DNA of 33,074 nucleotides from an uncultured Oscillospiraceae bacterium (GCA_900756575.1 CAAEKQ010000156.1:1-33074), one strand, 5' to 3'. Shown: positions 16,033-23,797, counted from the stretch's first letter. Made by a program: numbers and translations. Notes: generated from the sequence alone by a model not told the origin.

Positions 16033-16610
16033 GCCTCAGCCCCCAGCACAGGAATCCCTGCCCGCCGGAGCATCAGCCCCACCTGGCACACGGGAAGCCC
16101 CATGACGTTATAATAGTCACCGTCGATTTTCTCGATAAAAATGGCCGCATAGCCCTGAATGCCGTAAGCCCCGGCCTTATCCATGGGCTCGCCAGTGGCA
16201 ACATACCAGTCGATCTCCGCCTGGGACATCTCCCGGAATACCACACTGGTCTCCTCGCAGTGGGTTTCGGTGCCCTTGGGGCCCATGACCGTTACGCCGG
16301 TGAGCACCCGATGGCTTCTGCCGCTGAGGGCCCGGAGCATTTCGGCTGCTTCTTCCTTGCTGTGGGGCTTGCCGAGGATTTTTCCGTCCAGCTCCACCAC
16401 GGTATCTGCCGAAAGCACCACGGCTTCCTCGGGATGGTTCGCCGCCACTGCCTTTGCCTTGCCCAGAGACAGGTGTACAACCTCCTGCTGCGGGGTCAGG
16501 CCGGGCTCCAGGATTTCATCGGTATTGGAGGGCTCCACCTGAAAGGTCAGCCCCATTTTCTCCAGCAGCTCTGCCCGCCGGGGAGAGCCGGATGCTAAAA
16601 TCAGTTTCAT
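16029..16610 (-). CDS. maf: Maf-family nucleoside triphosphate pyrophosphatase
   Basis: Hydrolyses non-canonical or pyrimidine nucleoside triphosphates to monophosphates. In Bacillus the gene neighbours mreBCD and affects septation when overproduced. The 193 residues show the N-terminal ASGSPRR nucleotide-binding motif at 6-12, the catalytic aspartate in SADTVV near 68-73, and the KAGAYGIQG motif near 145-153. This last motif groups it with the dTTP/UTP-specific subclass (YhdE-like). GGAGG 8 bases upstream supports the ATG at 16610. It lies 19 bases after the U32 gene. Confidence 0.93.
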   Translation of the reverse strand: MKLILASGSPRRAELLEKMGLTFQVEPSNTDEILEPGLTPQQEVVHLSLGKAKAVAANHPEEAVVLSADTVVELDGKILGKPHSKEEAAEMLRALSGRSHRVLTGVTVMGPKGTETHCEETSVVFREMSQAEIDWYVATGEPMDKAGAYGIQGYAAIFIEKIDGDYYNVMGLPVCQVGLMLRRAGIPVLGAEA

Positions 16611-16629
16611 TTGGAATTCCTCCGTTTTC

Positions 16630-18714
16630 TTATTCTACGCCCCGGACATACAGTCCGCGGGTGGAAACGCCGGGGTCAAAGGTTCCGCCCCGGGAATAGT
16701 CGCCGAGAATGGCGTCCACCTGCTGGGGGGTCTCAGTGGTAAAGCTCAGTCGAAGGCCCCACAGTCCCAGTCCCCGAAGGGATGGCAGCTTGTCCGCCCA
16801 ATAGAGCTTCTTGCTGTTAAACAGCTGGCTCCGGCAGGTATCGCCGTCCCGCAGCACCGGGAATCGGCTGCCCGTGCGGTCCACCAGATTGGTTTTCGTA
16901 CTGCCGCAGATGCAGGTGTCCGCTCTGCCGTGGATGATGCAGTTTTCGGTGATCATCAGGGGCAGTCTGCCATAGGCGATGATCTCCGTGGGCACCGGCT
17001 TGGAGATGTCCCGCAGCTGGGGCAGGGTCAGCTCAAAGGATGCGGTCAGAGCGGACAGGCCCATTGCCGCATACCAGTTGGCGCTGCCGGAATTGAATAC
17101 GTTCAGTCCGAAATCGCCGCGCACCTGGAAGCCCGCCCGCCGCACCGGGTCGATCATGCCGATATTTCCAACCAGCACCTCATTCACGCCCAAAAGCCGC
17201 GCCTGAGAAAGCCGAGAGAGCACCGTGGACCATTCGCTGTCCCAAATCACTCTGGGCAGCACCGCGCAGACACGAAATGCCCCGCAAACCGCCTGAGCCA
17301 TGGAATCCGAGGGATGCAGCAGATGCAGCGGCACATATAAAATCTCCGGACGCAGGGCAATCAGACCCCGAGTCACCTGGTCGAAGGACTGAATCTGTAC
17401 CGTATAGACCGGCGACGCATTGTTTCCCCGATAAACCTGCGGCTGCACATAGCTGCCCTCCCGCCGCTGGGGGAGCTGCCCGCGTACTGCCGACAGCATG
17501 GACAGCACATCCCGCCGAAGGCCGTTGATGGCTGAGGCCGCCAACGTCAATCCCGGGGTCAGCTCCACCTGAACGTTCTCCACATAATAGGGCGTGCCGC
17601 CGGTCTTGCACAGCCGCTGGGTCAGCGCTTCCGCCGTCAGGGGCACATTCCGTGCCACCTCCGGCATGGGGCCCTGTACCGTCAGAGTATGGCCCTCCTG
17701 ATCCGAAACCGTCAGCGTGGACGCCATGCCGGGGTACAGCTGAATCCGGAACCACACCGGCACCCGCTGATTTTCGGCATTTTCATAGGTTGCCCGTGCC
17801 CGGGCCATCAGGCTGCGATCCGGCGCTTCCTCCTGCCGGGTGCCGAACATATGGGTGCCCTTCTGCCCGGCATAATAGCCGTCGGTAAAGCCCTGACGGG
17901 AGAATACCTTCTCCAGCTCCCGAAGGGACTGCTGGGTGACGGGGCGGCCCAATACCGCATCCTTATAAATCCGGGTGGCAATGGCAACATACTCCGCCCG
18001 CTTCATGCGTCCCTCGATTTTCACGCAGACAACGCCCATTTCCTCCAGCTGCCGGAGATAGCCCACCAGGCAGTTGTCCTTGAGGCTCAGGGGATAGCGG
18101 TTCTCCTCCCGGTCATAGCCATAGTTCAGGCGGCAGGGCTGGGCGCACTGGCCCCGGTTTCCGCTGCGCCGTCCGATCATGGCGGAGAGATAGCACTGCC
18201 CGGAATAGCACATGCACAGCGCCCCGTGGACAAATACCTCCACCTCAATGGGGCTGTGCTTGCAGATATAGGCGATCTGGTCATGGCTCAGCTCCCGGGC
18301 CAATACCACCCGGGTGATGCCCATTTCTGCCGCACGAAGCACGCCGTCCAGATTATGCACCGCCATCTGGGTGCTGGCATGAATGGGCACATCCGGCGCC
18401 AGCGTCCGCACCAGCTGACATACCCCCAGATCCTGCACCAAAATCGCGTCTACTCCGGCCCGGGACGCCTCAAGGATTTCCCTGGCAACATCCTTCAGTT
18501 CCCGATCCAGCACCAGGGTATTGAGGGTCAGGTAGACCTTCACCCCCCGGATATGGCAATAGCTCACCCACTGGTGCAGCTGCTCCAGCGTGAAGTTTTT
18601 AGCGTTCACACGGGCATTAAAGCTTCCGCAGCCCAAATATACGGCATCCGCTCCGTTTTGTACCGCCGCCACCAGCGCATCGCTGGAGCCTGCGGGGGAT
18701 AATACTTCTAACAT
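16630..18714 (-). CDS. Peptidase U32 family protein with C-terminal extension
   Basis: A 694-residue U32 'collagenase-like' protein. Family members once called peptidases include enzymes for hydroxylation of rRNA or cofactors (RlhA, UbiU/V, TrhP), so proteolysis should not be assumed. The N-terminal TIM-barrel-like half has SPAGS at 6-10, VHGALCMCYSGQC near 162-174 and RGQCAQPCR near 187-195. These supply cysteines C167, C169, C174, C190 and C194, of the type that bind an iron-sulfur cluster. The CVKIEGRMK motif follows. The C-terminal half, from about residue 380, corresponds to the DUF3656-type extension. The ATG at 18714 has GAGG 10 bases upstream; a GTG at 18729 overlaps it. It is first in a seven-gene operon with an extended -10 promoter. 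Confidence 0.87.
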   Translation of the reverse strand: MLEVLSPAGSSDALVAAVQNGADAVYLGCGSFNARVNAKNFTLEQLHQWVSYCHIRGVKVYLTLNTLVLDRELKDVAREILEASRAGVDAILVQDLGVCQLVRTLAPDVPIHASTQMAVHNLDGVLRAAEMGITRVVLARELSHDQIAYICKHSPIEVEVFVHGALCMCYSGQCYLSAMIGRRSGNRGQCAQPCRLNYGYDREENRYPLSLKDNCLVGYLRQLEEMGVVCVKIEGRMKRAEYVAIATRIYKDAVLGRPVTQQSLRELEKVFSRQGFTDGYYAGQKGTHMFGTRQEEAPDRSLMARARATYENAENQRVPVWFRIQLYPGMASTLTVSDQEGHTLTVQGPMPEVARNVPLTAEALTQRLCKTGGTPYYVENVQVELTPGLTLAASAINGLRRDVLSMLSAVRGQLPQRREGSYVQPQVYRGNNASPVYTVQIQSFDQVTRGLIALRPEILYVPLHLLHPSDSMAQAVCGAFRVCAVLPRVIWDSEWSTVLSRLSQARLLGVNEVLVGNIGMIDPVRRAGFQVRGDFGLNVFNSGSANWYAAMGLSALTASFELTLPQLRDISKPVPTEIIAYGRLPLMITENCIIHGRADTCICGSTKTNLVDRTGSRFPVLRDGDTCRSQLFNSKKLYWADKLPSLRGLGLWGLRLSFTTETPQQVDAILGDYSRGGTFDPGVSTRGLYVRGVE

Positions 18715-18782
18715 AGATCGTTTCCTCACTGAATACGCCCCAAAACTGCTGTCAGGGCGCAGTATTTCTATTGTGAAGTTAT

Positions 18783-18811
18783 ATTATAGCACACTTTCGA
18801 AGCCCGGGAAA
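18783..18811 (-). promoter_or_regulatory. Extended -10 promoter of the U32-maf-mreCD-PBP2-dnaD-dnaI operon
   Basis: A perfect TATAAT (18783-18788 on the minus strand) is preceded by TGC, an extended -10. The -35 at 17 bases is poor (TTTCCC), as is common with extended -10 promoters. The leader to the U32 ATG is about 60 bases. Confidence 0.65.
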
Positions 18812-18935
18812 CCCCTTATCCCCGGGAAATAGCGGAATTTCAGCTTTGCCGCCGTTTTCCCATTTATTTTGCTCCAGGGGTATGTTGGATTTGTTTCCGA
18901 ATGGTTAATTTTCCGCGGAGATACGGCGAACTCCC

Positions 18936-18963
18936 TTTTTATTCAAAAAATCCATGCTATAAT
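18936..18963 (+). promoter_or_regulatory. Extended -10 promoter of the beta-helix lipoprotein gene
   Basis: TATAAT at 18958-18963 is preceded by TGC (18955-18957). The -35 candidate TTTTTA (18936-18941) is weak at 16 bases. Transcription near 18970 would give a leader of about 60 bases containing the 18995-19013 hairpin. Confidence 0.65.
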
Positions 18964-18994
18964 GACGTAAAGTTTGCGGAACACCCCCGCAGCT

Positions 18995-19013
18995 TCCCGG
19001 CCATTCGCCGGGA
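18995..19013 (+). promoter_or_regulatory. Leader hairpin overlapping the ribosome site of the beta-helix lipoprotein
   Basis: TCCCGGC (18995-19001) pairs perfectly with GCCGGGA (19007-19013) around a 5-base loop. The GG of the GGAG at 19011-19014 falls inside the stem, and a second AGGA follows at 19017-19020. It could modulate translation; no ligand or protein is implied. Confidence 0.4.
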
Positions 19014-19029
19014 GATAGGATGTGTTACA

Positions 19030-21003
19030 ATGAAAAATCAAAAACTCGCGCTGCTGCTCTCGGGCCTGATGCTGCTGAGTGCATGCGGTGCTCCGGGAGA
19101 AACGACAGGCTCCGTCGGTTTTGCCGCTCCCGTTTCCAGCTCCGCCAGCGTGGCAGTGGAAGCGTCCTCCGCTGACGAGACGCCGGCCACTGTTGGCACC
19201 ATTACACTGGGCGGAGAAAGCATCGCCGTCAGCGGAAACGGCGCAACGGTAAACGGCACCACCGTTACCATCACCCAGCCCGGCAATTACGACATCAGCG
19301 GCGAGCTCTCCGACGGGCAGATTATCGTGGATGCGGGCAAGGAGGACAATGTTTATCTGACTCTCTCCGGCGCTTCCATCACCTGCTCCAGCAGTGCGCC
19401 GATTTACATAAAAAAAGCCTCCGCCGTAACCATTATTTCGTCCGACGGCACGGAGAACTATATCTCCGACGGTGACACCTATGCGCTGGAGGAGGGCGAA
19501 GATGAGCCGGACGCGGCGATTTTCTCCAAAGCCGACCTGAGCTTCTCCGGTGACGGTAAGCTGACCGTGGAGGGCAACTATGATATGGCCATCCACAGCA
19601 AGGATTCGGTGTGTTTCTTTGACAACGGCACCTACGACATTCTCTCTGCCGGAGATGGCGTTAAGGGCAAGGACAGCGTGCTGATTGCCGGTGCCATTGC
19701 CATGAACATCACTGCCGGTCAGGATGGCATTCAGTCTTCCAGCAGCGAGGACGGCCCCGGCACCATTCTTTTGGAATGCAGAAGCACCATTTCCATTACC
19801 GCCGGAAAGCACGGCATCAATGCAGAAACTGCACTGTCCGTTGCAACCGGCACCCTAACCATTGACGCGCAAGAAGACGGTCTGCATGCTGGCAGCTTCA
19901 TTCATATTGGCGGACATGACAGTGATCCCGGCCCCGTGCTAACCATCACAGCCGGGTGTGACGGCATTCAATCCGCCACCGACCTCACAGTATGGTCCGG
20001 CGACATCTCCATCACCACCGGCGGCGGCGCAGCCAATGCCCCGGAGCACGTGGAAAACTTCGGCTTCCCAGGCTGGTTCGACACCCAGGAGGATGTCTCC
20101 GAGGAAACAGCCCCCAGCGCCAAGGGTCTGAAGTCCGACGGCGACATGGCCATCGACGGCGGCACCATCACTCTGGACTGCATAGATGACGGCCTGCACT
20201 GCGGCGGCGCACTCACCATTTCCGACGGTGCTGATCTGACCATTGCCTCCGGCGATGACGGCATCCACTCCGATGACACTCTGGTGATTTCCGGCAGCTC
20301 CATCCACATCACCCGGAGCCACGAGGGTCTGGAGGCCGTGTTCATCACCATCAGCGGCGGCGATATCTCTCTGGTGGCTTCCGACGACGGCCTTAACGCA
20401 GCTGGCGGAAGCTCTGCGGACACGGATTTCGAGTTTATGGGCCCTCCGGGTGGAGAAGGCACCGCCGAAACGCTGGAGGATGCCAGCTATTACATTCTGA
20501 TTACCGGCGGCGCCCTGACTGTGGACGCTGGCGGTGACGGTCTTGACTCCAACGGCGCGTTCTTTATGGAGGACGGCACGGTGATCGTCTCCGGCCCCGA
20601 GGCCTCCATGAACGGTGCGCTCGACTACACCACCACCGGTCAGATTACCGGCGGCACCCTGATTGCCTGCGGTGCATCGGGGATGGCCCAGAATTTTGAC
20701 AGCTCCTCCACCCAGTGCAGCCTGCTCTATAACTTTGACGAGACCTTTGAGGGCGGCACCACCGTTACCCTCACCGATGCAAGCGGCAAGGTACTGTTTA
20801 CAGCGGAGATGGCAAAGAGCTTCAGCAGCGTGGTCATTTCCACCCCGGATATGCAGGTGGGCGAAACCTACACCCTCACCTGCGGCGAAACCTCTGTGGA
20901 GGCCGAGCTCACCGACACCATCACCGCTCTTGGCTCCGGTGGATTCGGCGGCGGCCCGGGTGGTCCCGGCGGTGGCCCGGGTGGTCCCCCTCCCGGGTTC
21001 TAA
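19030..21003 (+). CDS. Cthe_2159-type beta-helix surface lipoprotein (carbohydrate-binding-like)
   Basis: A surface-anchored protein of 657 residues with a lipoprotein signal and lipobox cysteine C19 (LLSAC). After a Ser/Ala-rich linker, the body repeats short strands around D-G-[IVL]-x turns (for example DGVKGKD, DGIQSSS, DGLHAGS, DGIHSDD, DGLDSNG). There are about eleven such turns between residues 215 and 540, as expected of a right-handed parallel beta-helix. Clostridium Cthe_2159 is known to bind calcium and acidic plant polysaccharides, so sugar or calcium binding is plausible here but unproven. The last 21 residues are almost only Gly, Pro and Phe. The ATG at 19030 begins the signal peptide; the open frame upstream to 18901 spans the promoter and is rejected. 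It is monocistronic. Confidence 0.85.
   Translation: MKNQKLALLLSGLMLLSACGAPGETTGSVGFAAPVSSSASVAVEASSADETPATVGTITLGGESIAVSGNGATVNGTTVTITQPGNYDISGELSDGQIIVDAGKEDNVYLTLSGASITCSSSAPIYIKKASAVTIISSDGTENYISDGDTYALEEGEDEPDAAIFSKADLSFSGDGKLTVEGNYDMAIHSKDSVCFFDNGTYDILSAGDGVKGKDSVLIAGAIAMNITAGQDGIQSSSSEDGPGTILLECRSTISITAGKHGINAETALSVATGTLTIDAQEDGLHAGSFIHIGGHDSDPGPVLTITAGCDGIQSATDLTVWSGDISITTGGGAANAPEHVENFGFPGWFDTQEDVSEETAPSAKGLKSDGDMAIDGGTITLDCIDDGLHCGGALTISDGADLTIASGDDGIHSDDTLVISGSSIHITRSHEGLEAVFITISGGDISLVASDDGLNAAGGSSADTDFEFMGPPGGEGTAETLEDASYYILITGGALTVDAGGDGLDSNGAFFMEDGTVIVSGPEASMNGALDYTTTGQITGGTLIACGASGMAQNFDSSSTQCSLLYNFDETFEGGTTVTLTDASGKVLFTAEMAKSFSSVVISTPDMQVGETYTLTCGETSVEAELTDTITALGSGGFGGGPGGPGGGPGGPPPGF
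20938..21000 (+). repeat. Gly/Pro low-complexity tail of the beta-helix lipoprotein
   Basis: Tandem GGC GG(C/T) CCG GGT GGT-type codons encode a GGFGGGPGGPGG-like tail that ends the protein. Such tails occur in several members of this family in Clostridia. The DNA is a short imperfect direct repeat, liable to slippage. Confidence 0.7.
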
Positions 21004-21016
21004 ACACGCAACATTT

Positions 21017-21060
21017 CGTACCTGCTGTTTTCTTTGGAAGCGGCAGGTACGTTCTTATCT
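21017..21060 (+). terminator. Terminator after the beta-helix lipoprotein gene
   Basis: CGTACCTGC (21017-21025) pairs with GCAGGTACG (21043-21051) across a 17-base loop, followed by the T-rich TTCTTATCTT. The long loop makes it less certain than the others in the window. Confidence 0.65.
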
Positions 21061-21088
21061 TGACAGCTGCTTTCCCATTTCGTAAGAT
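21060..21088 (+). promoter_or_regulatory. Candidate sigma-A promoter of the LysR gene
   Basis: TTGACA at 21060-21065 and TAAGAT at 21083-21088 have an optimal 17-base spacer. Transcription would begin near 21095, directly at the left end of the MITE-like element, so the whole element would be transcribed as the leader of the LysR mRNA. Confidence 0.6.
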
Positions 21089-21096
21089 AATAAAAA

Positions 21097-21256
21097 GGCA
21101 ACACCGCACAACTCGGCAAGAGAGTCTGACGAGAGATTTTTCGTCAGAAAAAGGCGGAAAACCGCAGGAATACTTTGTGTATTTCAAGGTTTTACAAACG
21201 AATTTCTGGCGGAAAAGATCCGTCAGAATCTGCAGACGCATTTGTGCGGTGTTGCC
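21097..21256. mobile_element. MITE-like element, 160 bp, with 15-bp terminal inverted repeats
   Basis: GGCAACACCGCACAA at 21097-21111 is exactly the reverse complement of TTGTGCGGTGTTGCC at 21242-21256. Inside are two further hairpins: TCTGACGA/TCGTCAGA (21125-21132 with 21141-21148) and CTGGCGGA/TCCGTCAG (21206-21213 with 21219-21226, one wobble pair). The element is non-coding and richer in A/T than its surroundings. I see no clear target-site duplication. Perfect terminal repeats, short length and internal palindromes fit a non-autonomous miniature transposable element. A purely regulatory structured leader is the alternative. Confidence 0.65.
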
Positions 21257-21282
21257 GCAAGCCTTTGTGGGAGGTTTCGTCT

Positions 21283-22173
21283 ATGGAAATCGAATACCTG
21301 CACGAATTCACCGTCATCGCCAATCTGGGCAGCTTTTCCCGGGCTGCCGAGGAGCTTTGTATCTCTCAATCCGCCCTGTCTAAGCATATTGCGGCCCTGG
21401 AACGGGAGCTGGATACGCCGCTGCTGACCCGCAATTCCCGGAATGTGTCCCTATCCCCCGCCGGTGCGCAGATTCTCCCAATGGCGGCAGAAATTTTCTC
21501 TCTGGGCAATAGAATCCGGGTAGCCGCCGCCAAGGAGAGCCGGAAGGATCGCCATATTCTCACCATTGCCTCCATTCCGGTGATGGCTCAATACAATATC
21601 ACCGGCGTTTTGGCGAAATTCCAGCAGCAGTTCCCGCAGATCACCCTGGATGTGGCAGAATGCGAGCAGCACGATCTATATGCCATGCTCCGGGATGGGC
21701 GTTGCGAGCTTGCCTTTACCCGCCGGGCAGGAAGCGGTGAGCCGGACATGGAATATCTCCCCTTCGCTCAGGATCATCTGGTAGCAGTGATGCATGAGAC
21801 GCACCCGCTGGCCAATTCGGCGCAGCTCCGGCTCCAGGATCTCAAGGATCAGCCGCTATTATGCCTGGATCAGCGCACGGGCCTGTATAATCTCTGCACC
21901 AGCCTCTGCCTTCAGGCGGGCTTCCAGCCGGATTTTGTCTACACCGGCCACCGCCCGGAGAACATCGTGGGACTGGCGGCACAGAACATGGGGGTAGCCC
22001 TTCTCATGCAGCGGCACACCGACTATGTCCACCTGCAAGACGTGGTCACCATCGACGTCTCCCCCCGGGTGGAGAGCACCATTTGTCTGGTTCGCCAAAA
22101 GGGCGTCCATCCCAGCCGCATGGGCCAGAGCTTCTGGGATTTTGTCAAAGCCCTCGCCGCGCAGGAATCTTGA
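21283..22173 (+). CDS. LysR-family transcriptional regulator
   Basis: A DNA-binding regulator of 296 residues. The N-terminal winged helix-turn-helix (about 1-60) has the classic SFSRAAEELCISQSALSKHIAALE pattern, and the effector-binding domain runs from about residue 90 to the end. Its place next to a decarboxylase operon predicts that it senses the substrate of that operon, as TanR-type or aromatic-acid LysR proteins do. The ATG at 21283 is preceded by GGGAGG at 21269-21274; the frame is open further upstream into the MITE-like element but without a ribosome site. It is transcribed in the same direction as its likely target, 138 bases upstream of it, not divergently as is more common for LysR genes. 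Confidence 0.9.
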   Translation: MEIEYLHEFTVIANLGSFSRAAEELCISQSALSKHIAALERELDTPLLTRNSRNVSLSPAGAQILPMAAEIFSLGNRIRVAAAKESRKDRHILTIASIPVMAQYNITGVLAKFQQQFPQITLDVAECEQHDLYAMLRDGRCELAFTRRAGSGEPDMEYLPFAQDHLVAVMHETHPLANSAQLRLQDLKDQPLLCLDQRTGLYNLCTSLCLQAGFQPDFVYTGHRPENIVGLAAQNMGVALLMQRHTDYVHLQDVVTIDVSPRVESTICLVRQKGVHPSRMGQSFWDFVKALAAQES

Positions 22174-22180
22174 CCCCGAT

Positions 22181-22195
22181 ATTCCCGCCGGGAAT
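22181..22195. promoter_or_regulatory. Putative LysR recognition site upstream of the decarboxylase operon
   Basis: ATTCCCG-C-CGGGAAT is a perfect 7+1+7 palindrome with the T-N11-A form typical of LysR recognition sites. Its centre is about 63 bases before the predicted transcription start at 22251, the position where LysR proteins bind their recognition site. It follows the LysR stop codon by 7 bases and lacks a T-run, so it is a poor terminator. Confidence 0.6.
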
Positions 22196-22215
22196 GGATT
22201 GTCTTCAAAACAGAA

Positions 22216-22244
22216 TTGCACGAACTCCCCGGGACTGATACAAT
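22216..22244 (+). promoter_or_regulatory. Candidate sigma-A promoter of the lpdC-ubiX-lpdD operon
   Basis: TTGCAC at 22216-22221 and TACAAT at 22239-22244 with a 17-base spacer. Predicted start near 22251, leader of about 60 bases. Confidence 0.62.
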
Positions 22245-22258
22245 AGTCTCAAAGGTAT

Positions 22259-22279
22259 ATTCGGCGTTTTCTGCCGAAT
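22259..22279 (+). promoter_or_regulatory. Leader hairpin of the decarboxylase operon
   Basis: ATTCGGC (22259-22265) and GCCGAAT (22273-22279) are perfect arms around a 7-base loop, within the first 30 bases of the predicted transcript. It may protect the 5' end or serve as an operator. No T-run follows. Confidence 0.45.
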
Positions 22280-22311
22280 TTCATAGAAAACCATATGTTT
22301 GGAGTGATCCT

Positions 22312-23787
22312 ATGCAAGTTCATGATCTTCGCAGCGCCCTGAAGCTGCTGGAGGAAATGCCCGGTCAGCTGGTATCCACCGATGTGGAGGTTGACCCCGC
22401 CGCAGAGCTTTCCGGTGTTTACCGCTATGTGGGTGCAGGCGGTACCGTCATGCGCCCCACCAAGGTCGGTGGCCCTGCCATGATGTTCAATAACGTAAAG
22501 GGCCATCCCGACGCCCGGGTGCTCATCGGTCTGCTGGCAAACCGTCAGCGGGTGGCAAAGCTGCTGGGCACCACCAAGGAGGATGTGGGCAAGCTCCTGT
22601 GCCGGTGCGCCCAGAATCCCATTCAGCCTGTGGTAACGGAGGATGCCGCCCCCTGCCAGGAGGTGGTTCATCTGGCAACCGATCCGGATTTTGACCTGTT
22701 CCGGCTGATTCCCGCCCCCACCAACACGCCCAAGGACGCCGGCCCCTATATCACCATGGGCATGTGCTATGCCACCCATCCCGATACCGGCCTCAGCGAT
22801 GTGACCATCCACCGGATGTGCATCCAGAGCAAGGACGAGCTGTCCATTTTCCTGATGCCCGGCGCCCGTCACATCGGCGCTATGGCAGAGCGGGCCACTG
22901 AGCTGGGCCGTCCTCTGCCCATCTCCATCTCCATTGGCGTAGATCCGGCCATCGAGATCGGCTCCTGCTTCGAGCCCCCAACAACACCGCTGGGCTTTAA
23001 CGAGCTGTCCATCGCCGGCGCCATCCGGAACACCCCCGTGGTGCTGCACAAGTGCGTTTCCATTGAAGAAAACTGCATTGCCAACGCCGAATATGTCATC
23101 GAGGGTGAAATTCAGCCCGGCATTCGAGTGGTGGAGGATCAGAACTCTCACACCGGTTATGCCATGCCCGAATTCCCCGGCTACAATGGCCGCGCCTCCA
23201 ACGAATGCTGGCTCATTAAGGTCAAGGCCGTCACCACCCGGAAGAATCCGATCATGCAGACGGTCATCGGCCCCTCCGAGGAGCACGTGAATCTGGCGGG
23301 TATCCCCACCGAGGCCAGCATCTACAATCTGATTGAAAAGGCCCTGCCCGGCAAGGTCACCAACGTCTATGCCCATCCCTCCGGCGGCGGCAAATATATG
23401 GCCGTGCTCCAGTGCCGGAAGACCGTCCACACCGACGAGGGCAAGCAGCGTCAGGCGGCACTGCTGGCATTCTCCGCGTTCCCGGAGCTCAAGCACGTGA
23501 TTCTGGTGGACGAGGATGTGGACATTTTCGACAGTCAGGATGTGCTCTGGGCCATGAACACCCGGTTCCAGGGGGATCGGGACATCGTCACCATCCCCGG
23601 TGTGCGCTGCCATCCTCTGGATCCCAGCTCCAACCCGGCCTATTCCCCCTCCATTCCCGATATCGGCGTCAGCTGCAAGACCATTTTCGACTGCACCGTG
23701 CCCTTCCATTTGAAGGATCGGTTCCAGCGGGCCGAATTTCTGGAGGTAGACCCCAAGCATTGGCTGCCGGACTTTGACTTCTCCTGA
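22312..23787 (+). CDS. lpdC: UbiD-family decarboxylase, gallate decarboxylase (LpdC)-like
   Basis: A prenyl-FMN-dependent, non-oxidative decarboxylase predicted to remove CO2 from a hydroxylated benzoate such as gallate or protocatechuate. Its 491 residues match the length of LpdC (about 490) and are close to other phenolic-acid UbiD enzymes. Segments I associate with LpdC include AELSGVYRYVGAGGT near 30-44, APTNTPKDAGPYIT near 138-151, MPGARHIGA near 182-190, FEPPTTPLGFNELSIAGAIRN near 222-242 (its Glu is the likely conserved acid), and VIGPSEEHVNLAGIPTEAS near 320-338. The ATG at 22312 has GGAG 7 bases upstream; the open frame to 22216 covers the promoter and is rejected. UbiX follows after 10 bases. 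Gallate versus another substrate is not decided by sequence. Confidence 0.87.
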   Translation: MQVHDLRSALKLLEEMPGQLVSTDVEVDPAAELSGVYRYVGAGGTVMRPTKVGGPAMMFNNVKGHPDARVLIGLLANRQRVAKLLGTTKEDVGKLLCRCAQNPIQPVVTEDAAPCQEVVHLATDPDFDLFRLIPAPTNTPKDAGPYITMGMCYATHPDTGLSDVTIHRMCIQSKDELSIFLMPGARHIGAMAERATELGRPLPISISIGVDPAIEIGSCFEPPTTPLGFNELSIAGAIRNTPVVLHKCVSIEENCIANAEYVIEGEIQPGIRVVEDQNSHTGYAMPEFPGYNGRASNECWLIKVKAVTTRKNPIMQTVIGPSEEHVNLAGIPTEASIYNLIEKALPGKVTNVYAHPSGGGKYMAVLQCRKTVHTDEGKQRQAALLAFSAFPELKHVILVDEDVDIFDSQDVLWAMNTRFQGDRDIVTIPGVRCHPLDPSSNPAYSPSIPDIGVSCKTIFDCTVPFHLKDRFQRAEFLEVDPKHWLPDFDFS

Positions 23788-23797
23788 GGCTGCTGCA

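Larger units (their letters stand above)
18715..19029. other. Divergent intergenic region between the U32 operon and the beta-helix lipoprotein
   Basis: These 315 bases hold no credible gene. They contain a minus-strand promoter for the U32 operon and a plus-strand promoter for the lipoprotein gene. A 9-base direct repeat CCCGGGAAA (18803-18811 and 18821-18829) overlaps the -35 area of the U32 promoter. A 7-bp hairpin (18995-19001 with 19007-19013) sits immediately in front of the lipoprotein ribosome site. Confidence 0.75.

Noticed and set aside
18901..19029. An N-terminal extension of the beta-helix lipoprotein starting at 18901
   Set aside because: It would include the promoter and leader hairpin and bury the lipoprotein signal 43 residues inside the protein.
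22181..22195. The palindrome after the LysR gene as a transcription terminator
   Set aside because: It has a one-base centre, so it cannot form a normal RNA loop without losing pairs, and no T-run follows on either strand.
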